Assembly: GCA_003427395.1 (NCBI GenBank)
Contig: BFEA01000585.1
Span: forward strand, 439,821 to 462,150
Direction of reading: 5' to 3'
Length of the DNA stretch: 22,330 bases
From: Chara braunii
Lineage: Eukaryota > Streptophyta > Charophyceae > Charales > Characeae
Shown here: positions 8,563-16,311 of the stretch, piece by piece
Layout of the letters: every line of letters starts with the position of its first letter
Numbering within the stretch: the stretch's first letter is position 1
Made by a program: the position numbers and the translations under genes
The notes under the pieces: model-generated
Database searches by the model: none
Told to the model about the DNA's origin: nothing
What the model saw: only the letters and a program-made list of their open reading frames with translations

Positions 8563-8808
8563 GAAGACCCCTGCAGTACAGGCCAATCTAGGTGGCTGAT
8601 CAAGATCTCAGCACACCCAGCTGCTGATGATGATGCTGGCCATTATTTTTTGCACTGCTGCACCAGCAGTTTGCTGGCAGTGAAGACCCCTGCAGTACAG
8701 GCCAATCTAGGTGGCTGATCAAGATCTCAGCACACCCAGCTGCTGGTGATGATGCTGGCCATTAATTTTTGCGCGTCAGGTAACCAGGGTGGCTGATCAA
8801 GATCTCAG
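8563..8808 (+). repeat. 119-bp tandem repeat, two copies plus a partial third
   Basis: GAAGACCCCTGCAGTACAGG at 8563 recurs at 8682. The copies continue nearly identically through GGTGGCTGATCAAGATCTCAG and CAGCTGCTGATGATGATGC to ATTATTTTTTGC. A third fragment carrying only the GGTGGCTGATCAAGATCTCAG core is at 8788-8808. High identity suggests a recent duplication. No coding potential is visible. Confidence 0.9.
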
Positions 8809-8929
8809 TCAAACCTTGATTACTCCAACATCATTTCTGCTGCAGCATCAGGCCAGCAGCATCTTGAAGGCCAAGATCCTGTGGACCTTGGCAGCGCTCT
8901 GCTCTTGGCCTCCCAAGAGCTCGGTATCA

Positions 8930-9330
8930 CCATCCTGCCCACTAACCTACTCTCCCCCAACCCTTTTCCCTTTCCCCCTCCCACCATCTAACCACTTTTT
9001 CCAACCCTACCACTCTCTCCTCCTACCTCCCTTTTGACTCATCTTCCACCATCCTTTCTCTTCTCTCCTCCCCATTCACTATCTTCTACTAAACTCCTTG
9101 ACTCCTCTCCACTTTTCCCATCCCTCTCTCTCCCATTTTCTCAACCCCCTCTACCCCCTTCTCTCGCCCAACCACAACCCCATCACTTCCCCCATCTCCC
9201 CCTTCACTCTTTTTCTCTCTCACCTATTTCTCTCTTTTCTCCTTCACTTTTTCATCCCCCTCCCCTCCAACTTCGAAATTTTTCTGTTGTTCTTCTTTTT
9301 ATCTTTCTTTTGATTTATACTTCTCTTTTT
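8930..9330. repeat. Polypyrimidine (C/T) tract
   Basis: About 400 bp of almost pure C/T interspersed with CA and AC. The long frames it opens encode Pro/Leu/Ser/Phe low-complexity sequence and are not taken as genes. Downstream it becomes T-rich. Confidence 0.85.
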
Positions 9331-9966
9331 TCCAAAAATTCGAACTATCTTATTCCCCACCTTCTTTTCTCATTTTCTGATTTATTTTATTTTATTTTTA
9401 TTTATTCTGAAAATTCGAATTTCTTTGCGGCACCCTTAAATCTGTTTAGGAGTTAGTCATTCTTGCTTTTGACACACATTTTGACCCCATGGGGGTAACG
9501 AAGTGCTGCCGAAATTTTCTCATTTTAATTGGCCTTTCTTCTTCACGGCACACTTCGACCCCATGGGGGTAACGAAATGCTGCCGAAATGTTTGAAAAAT
9601 TCGACACTTAGTCTCTCTTCACTCTCCACCTCATTTCTTTATTTATTTATTTACTTATTATTAGTCTCTCTTCACTCTCCACCTCCTCATTTCTTTATTT
9701 ATTTATTTACTTATTATTTCTTTATTTAATTTCTAAAATTTTTAATGTGCGGCATTTTCTTGGTCTCTCCTTTCCCTTGGCACACTCTTCACCCCATGGG
9801 GAGTAGGGAAATGCTGCCGAAAATTCCAAAAAAATAAATATTCTTTCACTCTTCACATTTTGTTTACTTATTTCTTTAATTATTTTTTTTATCTAGTTAT
9901 TTATTTATTTATTTATATTTTTCTTTCAAAATTTCACTGTTTATTTATTATTTTTCCTTCCGCCTC
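9331..9966. repeat. AT-rich region with TTTATTTA runs and local duplications
   Basis: Three dispersed copies of a motif with core GACCCCATGGGGGTAACGAA and GTGCTGCCGAAA lie near 9472-9518, 9548-9593 and 9781-9825, the third more diverged. A 53-bp tandem duplication (TTAGTCTCTCTTCACTCTCC...) covers 9608-9660 and 9661-9716, the second copy with a 3-bp insertion. The rest is TTTATTTA low-complexity DNA. No gene seen. Confidence 0.8.
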
Positions 9967-10216
9967 CCCCCCATGGTTGCCACTTTATTTTCTTGATTAG
10001 GTCACCGGTACCCTACCCTAACCACTCAAACTCCGGTTAGGGTTTTCTTAGGGTTTTTCTAGGGTTTAAGGTTCTCCTAACCCCGCTACTTTCCCCCCAT
10101 GGTTGCCACTTTATTTTCTTGATTAGGTCACCGGTACCCTACCCTAACCACTCAAACTCCGGTTATGGTTTTCTTAGGGTTTTTCTAGGGTTTAGGGTTC
10201 TCCTAACCCCCCTACT
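9967..10216 (+). repeat. 126-bp tandem repeat containing telomere-like TTAGGG words
   Basis: Two near-identical units (9967-10092, 10093-10216) share CCATGGTTGCCACTTTATTT, GGTCACCGGTACCCTACCC and a block of spaced TTAGGGTTTT/CTAGGGTTTA words. These resemble the plant telomere repeat TTTAGGG, or telo-boxes (AAACCCTA on the other strand). They are spaced rather than tandem, so this is not a true telomere array. Confidence 0.88.
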
Positions 10217-10387
10217 TCCCCTTTCCATTCGGGCACCCTGAACCCGAGCCACCGTTCCCCCTTTGCGGGCGCCTGCGCTCGACTCACTAGCGCTGTGGAT
10301 TAGGTTTCTCTCCCTATGCTTCGCGCGCGACCTAAAAAAACACTACAGGAACTTACAGTGAAAGGGTGACTTAGGTTCCTCTCCCTA

Positions 10388-11148
10388 TGGCATGCCTATA
10401 CTATTCGTGCCCAAAAAGGAAGGAGAACTTACACCGTCTTATCCACTATCGAGGATTGAATTCCATCACTCTGAAGAATGCAGAACCCCTTCCCTTGAAT
10501 TGATGATCTTCTTGACCAGCTGCAGGGTTGCAAGTACTTCAGTCAGATTGATCCGAAGTCTGGATACCACCAGATTGACATGGCCCCCGAAGATCAACAC
10601 AAGACGGCGTTCCGAACGAGGTATGGTCACTCTGAGTTTGTCGTTATGCCCTTTGTCCTACCTAACGTGCCGACAACCTTCCAATGATCTATGAATGAGT
10701 TGTTTCAGCAGTGGTTGGACCAATTCGTGGTGGTGTATCTCAATAACATCCTCGTTTATAGCAAGACTTTGGAGGATCATGAGAAACACCTACGAATGGT
10801 TCTACAAAACCTGATATACAAGGTAACTGCAAGCTAAATCCTAAGACATCACAGTTTGCTAAGTCTAAAATATTCTATAGTAAATGAAGGACTAACACCT
10901 GAAGAAAAGAAAATAACAGGAATTAGAGATTGTCCCAAACACATGATTGTCAACGAACTGCGATCCTTCCTAGAACACGTGAGCTACTATAATAAGTTTG
11001 TGAGGTTCTTCTTCTCTATCATCGCTGTGCCTACGAGGAGGTTGCTCAAGAAAGAAAAAACGTGGTTATGGGACAAAGATTGTGAGTTAGCATCCGAGAA
11101 ACTTAAACCACCAGTTGACACGAAGCTAATTAACGAACCAAAAGTTGC
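10388..11148 (+). pseudogene. pol: Second Ty3/gypsy reverse transcriptase relic
   Basis: Starts abruptly at MPILFVPKKEGEL and, with a frameshift, continues HYRGLNSITLKNAEPLP. The first catalytic Asp survives in [15 protein letters not shown]. Then come [29 protein letters not shown], a stop at 10685, and VVYLNNILVYSKTLEDHEKH, where both Asp of the YLDD box have become Asn (10742-10747). The thumb/connection region is LRSFLEHVSYYNKFVR up to KLKPP. RNase H is missing and unrelated DNA follows. It is a different subfamily from the relic at 5991. A short direct repeat (TTAGGTT(T/C)CTCTCCCTATG) straddles its start at about 10300 and 10372. Confidence 0.88.
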
Positions 11149-11527
11149 ATGCTTACGAGCCAGGCTGAAAAGAAAAATCTCGGGGTACTAGAGCCAGCCT
11201 ACCTTGAAACTCTAGTGTTGTACCTCGTGCCAGCAGATGGCACCGAAAAGACAAGCAAAAACAAAAAAGAACAATTAAATCCAAATCAATGATGAACAAA
11301 GGAAGTTGTCCTTTCATGAAAGAAACAGGAAATAGACGTGGGGGAAGCCATATGACCAAGGGCATACTCAAAATACAACTGTCCATAATGTATCTTACCA
11401 CTATCACGACCAAATCATTGACTTTGTTTTTTTTTTTTCCTTTTTTCTTTCTTGTATGTGCCCTACGAGCGAGGCAGGGCCTATTCCACCTTCTCAAGAA
11501 AGACCCTCACTAAGGGCATACTCACGT
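11149..11527. other. No feature recognised
   Basis: Intergenic-looking sequence with a 10-T run at about 11428-11437. Open frames on both strands here lack any recognisable motif and are compositionally biased. Confidence 0.4.
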
Positions 11528-11704
11528 TACCATCTTCCCCCGAACATAGCGCATATGCGTTGTATTCGAGTTTTCAAATTTGAAATAAATTCAAAAAGAA
11601 CACATACGCGTTATATTTGAAATTTAGGGCTACTCGAATAGAACACATCCTATGCGTTGTATTCGTTTACAACGCATATGCGTTATGTTCAGGGGAAGAA
11701 GGTA
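11528..11704. mobile_element. MITE-like element, 37-bp terminal inverted repeats, TA ends
   Basis: The first 37 bases (11528-11564, TACCATCTTCCCCCGAACAT...) match the reverse complement of the last 37 (11668-11704) at 34 of 37 positions by eye. The whole is 177 bp and non-coding. The outermost TA on both sides could be the TA target duplication typical of Tc1/mariner-derived (Stowaway-like) MITEs. Inside, the palindromic word GCATATGC and the motif GAACA...GTTGTATTCGA recur three times in the same orientation (about 11541, 11600, 11641). No transposase is present. Confidence 0.75.
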
Positions 11705-11804
11705 GTACTTTTCCAGACTGGATCCCCTTCACATGCAAATTAGTAATGCACTCAGTTTTTTTTACTTTTATACGTTTAGGGGTGTGTGTTTGTATACAAG
11801 GGCC

Positions 11805-11996
11805 GGGGGGGGGAGAGAGAGAGAGAGAGAGAGAGCAACGATTCCCCTTCACACGTATTAGTCGGCCCATGTAGGTAATGCAATGAACCTAGATTGTGAA
11901 GACACTTGTCAATAATGCAAGCCCAAATAATTATCAACCTGCTGAGACACAGAGAGAGAGAGAGAGAGAGCGCCCAAATAATTATCAACCTACTGA
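11805..11996. repeat. (GA)n microsatellites and local duplication
   Basis: A poly-G run followed by (GA)n covers 11805-11835, and a second (AG)n covers 11949-11970. The sequence CCCAAATAATTATCAACCT occurs before and after the second run (about 11922 and 11972), so the microsatellite sits between copies of a roughly 50-bp duplication. Confidence 0.85.
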
Positions 11997-12159
11997 TGAT
12001 TGTCAATAATCATAATCGTGTCCAAATAAAATGAGATGAAAGATACATACACAGACGAAGGAGAGAGGAGGGAAAATAGACATACGAGAGGAGTAAAAGA
12101 CACTGCCCACTGCTGCTTTGGGCTCCCTCCTCGACAATAATATGAACACGCATCTGAAG

Positions 12160-12164
12160 TTCTA
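12160..12164. repeat. Target-site duplication, left copy (TTCTA)
   Basis: TTCTA immediately precedes the 5' LTR (TGTTACAC...) and is repeated exactly at 16910-16914 immediately after the 3' LTR (...GCAACA). Five bases is the usual size for Ty3/gypsy integration. Confidence 0.92.
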
Positions 12165-13368
12165 TGTTACACATTGTGTCACACGGGCCTGGGTAGGCCC
12201 GACAGATTGGGGTTCAGGGGCCGGTCCAGTCCCAAGGCCGGACCTTTACCACGGCGGAGCCATTCTAGGCCGCCGGTTGGCCCTTTTAGGCCACTTACGA
12301 ACCAGACCTGACGGGCAGGCCCAAACGACATTACCGTTTGGGCCTGGCGGCGCTCTTCAGGCTGCTGCCCGCCGGTCTGATCTGAACCGTCGATCTAGAC
12401 GATTCAGATCACGGCCAGGCCTCGCAGCATTGAGGCCGACCTCTTTTCCACCGGTACTTAATACCGGTCCGGCCTAATTGTGGGGCATCGAGCAACTGGA
12501 CGTTGCAGTAGCGCCAGTTCGTTTCGGTTCAGCAGCAGGAGCGTTAGCGCCAGCGCTATTCTTAGCGCAGCGTGGAGGAGCAGCAGTAGCGCTACTAGCG
12601 CAGCAGCAGCGGCGAGCGAGGAGCCAGGCAACAACCATCAGCAGCGCAGCAGCCATAGCCGCCTTCGACCTGCAGTCGGATTGCAGCGTATCCAGGTACT
12701 AGGAGGTGAGGGAGTTCCTCCTCCCTACGGTCCCGGCTCTCTCCTCCTCACCTCCTCCTCTGCCATCTTCTTCTTCTTCAGACTTCTTCTTCTTCTTCTT
12801 CTTCTTGTTCTTCAGACTTCGTCTTCTTCTTCTTCTTCTTCAGACTTCTTCTTCAGACTGGAGACTTGATACTAGTTGGACAGAGATCAGTGTTGGATTT
12901 CGGTGGTAAGAGGTTGTGGTACTTATCGGATTCGAGACTTGGAGATTGTTGGGGTTGATACTCGGTGGCATCACAGATCGGACACCGTTTACATTAGGAC
13001 TATGTACCTCCGACATTGGTGCCTTATTGTCCAAGACATTTTGATCTTGTTCATTGACATTCTGGACTACCATATCGGTGACCTACTGGATTCTATCTCA
13101 GTGACATCTGGTGCTACCTACATCTCCCACCTCTTTCGTCTCTCCTCCCACCTTTCGTCTATGTATGATTGTAAGGGGCCTCGGCATCGTCTATGATTGG
13201 CTCAGACCCCACCATCTCACGATTGTTTGTGTGTTGGGTGATATCTGTGTGAGTCAGTCTATGTGAGTCAGTCCATTTATCAGACCTCTGCTGCATACAT
13301 GCTAATCCTATATTGGTTGATCTCTTGGTTCTGCGCATACTTGTTGAAGCATTCACGAGTATGCAACA
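12165..13368 (+). repeat. 5' LTR of the intact element
   Basis: 1204 bp, TG...CA. The first third is GC-rich with many AGGCCC/GGCCGG words and a 32-bp near-palindrome (12379-12410, GATCTGAAC...GATTCAGATC). The middle has GCAGCAG-rich DNA and a (CTT)n tract (about 12770-12850). The last 500 bp are AT-balanced. No obvious TATA box was found. Frames across it (for example from 12478) recur in the 3' LTR only because the LTRs are copies. Confidence 0.95.
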
Positions 13369-13372
13369 GTTT

Positions 13373-13385
13373 TGGTATCGGAGCA
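13373..13385 (+). promoter_or_regulatory. PBS of the intact element
   Basis: TGGTATCGGAGCA lies 4 bp after the 5' LTR end. It matches the plant initiator-Met PBS TGGTATCAGAGC at 11 of 12 positions and is the same as the PBS at 3487, so it may match the host's own tRNA. Confidence 0.85.
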
Positions 13386-13509
13386 GACCAAATAAAGGAT
13401 CTGCTCACAAGGTAAGTCTGATTTAGGAATAGATTGCTTATTTAATCTTCCAAATCAGCTCTGCATTACTATCGAGATTAAAAGTTGCAATTTTTTTTTT
13501 CCTTTTTTT

Positions 13510-13800
13510 CGGCATTCTGTTTAAATCCGGCATTTCGTTTCAAATCGGTATTCTGACTTTCAATTCGGGATTCTGTTTTAAATCGGTATTCTGTTTAATT
13601 CGGTATTCCGATTAATTGGTATTCTATTTAATCCGATATTCTATTTTAATTCGATCTTCTGATTCTAATTCGTTATTCTGTTAAAATCAGTTTTCTGATT
13701 TAATTCGGCATTCAATTTGGTATTCCATTTTAATTCGGCATTCTGCTTTTAATCCGGTATTTTGATTTTCAATCGGTATTTTGTTTTATTTTGGTATTGG
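13510..13800 (+). repeat. Degenerate 18-20-bp repeat, TCGGTATTCTG type
   Basis: About 14-16 degenerate copies of (T)CGG(T/C)ATTCTG + TTTTAAT in direct orientation, for example CGGCATTCTGTTTAAATC, CGGTATTCTGTTTAATT and CGGCATTCTGCTTTTAATC. Unit length drifts between about 16 and 22 bp. It lies wholly inside the predicted intron. Confidence 0.88.
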
Positions 13801-13914
13801 AATTAGGGTTACGATAAATTTCAGTTTTTCGTTCAAATTGGGAAATTCGAATGTTTTGGAACCGTAAAACCGAGAATTTCGCGGAATCGCGGAAAAGTAG
13901 GGTTGGAATCCAAA

Positions 13915-14402
13915 ATTTTCGCATTTTTTTTTTTTTTCTTTCCCTAGTTTGAGGAATTCCAAATACGGACTCGGGCCTTTGAAAATCGGACTTTTGTAGG
14001 TTGAAATTCCCGAAATTTTACGTTTTTCAAAAATTCGAGGGTTTTTCTTCCTGACTATCCGAATTTTTTTTTGGCAAACTGTTCGGAATCGTTCCCTCAG
14101 AACTGCAACTTCCGGGTAGTTCACTAATAAACGGTGAACTCCCGCGAATTTTTTTTTTTTTTCTTTCCCTAGTTTGAGGAATTCCGAATACGGACTCAGG
14201 CCTTTGAAAATCGGACTTTTGTAGGTTGAAATTCCCGAAATTTTACGATTTTCAAAAATTCGAGGGTTTTTCTTCCTGATTTTTTTTCTTTCCCTAGTTT
14301 GAGGAATTCCGAATACGGACTCGGGCCTTTGAAAATCGGACTTTTGAATCGTTCCCTCAGAACTGCAACTTCCGAGTAGTTCACTAATCAACGGTGAACT
14401 CT
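13915..14402 (+). repeat. Larger direct repeats inside the predicted intron
   Basis: A block starting with a T run and TTTCCCTAGTTTGAGGAATT, containing ACGGACTC(G/A)GGCCTTTGAAA and ending near GAGGGTTTTTCTTCCTGA, occurs fully at about 13926-14054 and 14147-14279 and partly at 14281-14345. A second block (GAATCGTTCCCTCAGAACTG... to ACGGTGAACTC) follows the first and third copies (about 14088-14142, 14347-14401). So an about 220-bp composite unit was duplicated and then internally shortened. Confidence 0.88.
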
Positions 14403-14750
14403 CGAACTATAGGTGATCTCAACGGATACCTAATCTTTCACAATTTAAAAATTGTTAATTTATCATTATTGCAATTATTGTTTTATTGATTATTATTAAG
14501 AGAGTATTAATTCGTTATTAATCATTAATTAAATATTATTGATTATTAATTCATTATTATTTCTTATTACGAATTTTTAAGTTGTTTTGGGGGAAAGTTT
14601 ATCTTTTTTACTTTTGATTAGGTGTCTAAGTCCATAATTGGGACAGGGACTGTATGCGAATTGCTTGATCTATTCCACCCCTGTGCCCACCCTCTCCCTC
14701 TGACTGTTCTGCGACCATTCGGACCGGCCAGCCTTCACAGCAGTTTCCTG

Positions 14751-15869
14751 ATGCCAACAGGGCAAGCCACCGAACAGCAGCCACGACGCAGCAAACGGAT
14801 CGCAGATCTCCAACAACAATCTGCAGTTCGACAGCAGCCACAGACCAGCACACAGATGGCGACCACGCCTAACAACGGAACGTCGTCCGAGACGTCGACA
14901 TCTAGTAATGCCGAACCCTTGCCTGTCTATCCTCTTCAAGGGCCGAACGAGTCCATCTCGGACTACATTCAGAGAGTGAAGACCTATACGAACTCAGTCA
15001 CCTTTGCCAAGGAACGGCAAGATGCTGCCGAAGCAAACAAACAGAGGCTGGCAGCAGAAGCTGCAGCCCAAGCCCGCGCAAATATGCAAAAGGCTCAAAT
15101 CCGCATGCAGCAGCAAGCTAACCGACGTCGACTCCCATGTCCTTTCCGCGAGGGAGACCTTGTTTGGGTCCTCTCCAAGGAATTTGCGCTCGAGCAGGAC
15201 ATTTCACGCAAACTCCTTCCGAAATGGTTCGGACCATGGGAAATTACTTCTGTCGTTGGAGACGACCCCGCAGGTCCTTCCTTTGTGGTCAACATTCATC
15301 CGCACCTTCCAGTGCAGCGGGTCTTCCACGCGTCGAAGCTGGCCATCTACACGCCACCTTCCGCTGACGAGTTTCCGGGCCGACGATCACAGGATCTGCC
15401 TTCTATGGACGGACATCAGGAAGTCGACCGAGTCATCACGCACCGCAAGTATGGCAACAAGCCAATGCAGTTCAAAGTCACATTCAAGCAATGTGCGCCT
15501 GATGACACTCGGTGGATCTCTCGTGCAGACTTGCAGACTTCTGCACCCCTTATCTTCGCCAACTATGAGAAGCGACGACTTGCCAAGGAAGCAGCTCGTC
15601 CCGCCCGACCCACCTCGGTATCGGGCAGACAACTCCGCCCTTGTAGGTTGCTCGGTCTTTTAAGAGGGGGAGTGTGTTACACATTGTGTCACACGCGCCT
15701 GGGTAGGCCTGACATATTGGGGTTCAGGGGCCGGTCAAGGCCCAAGGCCGTACCTTTACCGCGTCGGAGCCATTCTAGGCCGCCGGTTGGCCCTTTTAGG
15801 CCACTTACAGACCAGACTCGACGGGCAGGCCCAAACGACATTACCGTTTGGGCCTGGCGGCGCTCTTGA
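14751..15869 (+). CDS. Gag-N / integrase-C GPY/F / chromodomain fusion protein
   Basis: Intact 372-codon ORF. The frame is open from 14622, but that codon is GTG, so the first ATG at 14751 is chosen. Residues 1-57 are polar (PRRSKRIADLQQQSA); 58-107 are Gag-like with a predicted coil (ESISDYIQRVKTYTN, KQRLAAEAAAQ). From about 110 the sequence is integrase C-terminal: NMQKAQIRMQQQANRRR, FREGDLVWVLSKEF (132-145), then the GPY/F module (FGPWEITSVVGDD...VFHASKLAIY, 160-200). A chromodomain-like segment covers 223-274 (EVDRVITHRKYGNK...RWISRADL), with Phe where the canonical VKWKG Trp sits. Residues 309-372 are encoded by the 3' LTR. In chromoviruses the chromodomain directs integration to marked chromatin. 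No catalytic domain is left, so the protein may bind particles, integrase or chromatin. Function is unknown. Confidence 0.8.
   Translation: MPTGQATEQQPRRSKRIADLQQQSAVRQQPQTSTQMATTPNNGTSSETSTSSNAEPLPVYPLQGPNESISDYIQRVKTYTNSVTFAKERQDAAEANKQRLAAEAAAQARANMQKAQIRMQQQANRRRLPCPFREGDLVWVLSKEFALEQDISRKLLPKWFGPWEITSVVGDDPAGPSFVVNIHPHLPVQRVFHASKLAIYTPPSADEFPGRRSQDLPSMDGHQEVDRVITHRKYGNKPMQFKVTFKQCAPDDTRWISRADLQTSAPLIFANYEKRRLAKEAARPARPTSVSGRQLRPCRLLGLLRGGVCYTLCHTRLGRPDILGFRGRSRPKAVPLPRRSHSRPPVGPFRPLTDQTRRAGPNDITVWAWRRS
15661..15674 (+). promoter_or_regulatory. Polypurine tract (PPT)
   Basis: TAAGAGGGGGAGTG lies immediately before the 3' LTR start TGTTAC. The position and purine run fit the plus-strand primer of LTR retrotransposons. 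The ORF reads through it without a stop (LLRGGV). Confidence 0.85.
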
Positions 15870-16280
15870 GGCTGCCGCCCGCCGGTCTGATCTGAACCGA
15901 CGATCTAGACGATTCAGATCACGGCCAGGCCTCGCAGCCGGCCTCTTTTCCACCGGTACTTGATACCGGTCCGGCCTCATTGTGGGGCATCGAGCAACTG
16001 GACGCTGCGGTAGCGCCAGCTCGTTTCGGTTCAGCAGCAGGAGCATTAGCGCCAGCGCTATTCTTAGCGCAGCGTGGAGCAGCAGCAGTAGCGCAGCAGA
16101 AGCGGCGAGCGAGGAGCCAGGCAGCAAACCATCAGCAGCGTGGCGGCCATAGCCGCCTTCGACCTGCAGTCGGATTGCAGCATAGCCAGGTACTAGGAGG
16201 TGAGGGAGTTCCTCCTCCCCCCACGGTCCCGGCTCTCTCCTCCTTACCACCTCCTCCGCTGCCATCTTCTTCTTCTTCAG

Positions 16281-16311
<31 letters not shown>

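Larger units (their letters stand above)
13412..14621 (+). other. Predicted intron between PBS and ORF
   Basis: An AAG|GTAAGT donor (13409-13417) lies 26 bp after the PBS. The region that follows is T-rich, non-coding and repeat-filled. It ends in a pyrimidine-rich stretch and TTAG (CTTTTGATTAG, AG at 14620-14621), after which the ORF frame opens immediately. The length is 1210 bp. Splicing would join the leader to the ORF exon. The sites are seen; use as an intron is inferred. A 201-aa minus-strand ORF inside (13786-14391) is repeat-encoded and rejected. Confidence 0.55.

Noticed and set aside
9034-9456. 140-codon plus-strand ORF
   Set aside because: Lies in a polypyrimidine tract; the product is Ser/Pro/Leu/Phe low-complexity with no motif.
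12478-12869. ORFs shared by 12478 and 15980
   Set aside because: Shared because the two LTRs are copies; no start context or domain, and the frames run into the CTT tract.
13786-14391. 201-codon minus-strand ORF
   Set aside because: Its length comes from repeated blocks (the same FKGPSPYSEFLKLGKEKK-type peptide recurs), and it lies inside the predicted intron of the LTR element.
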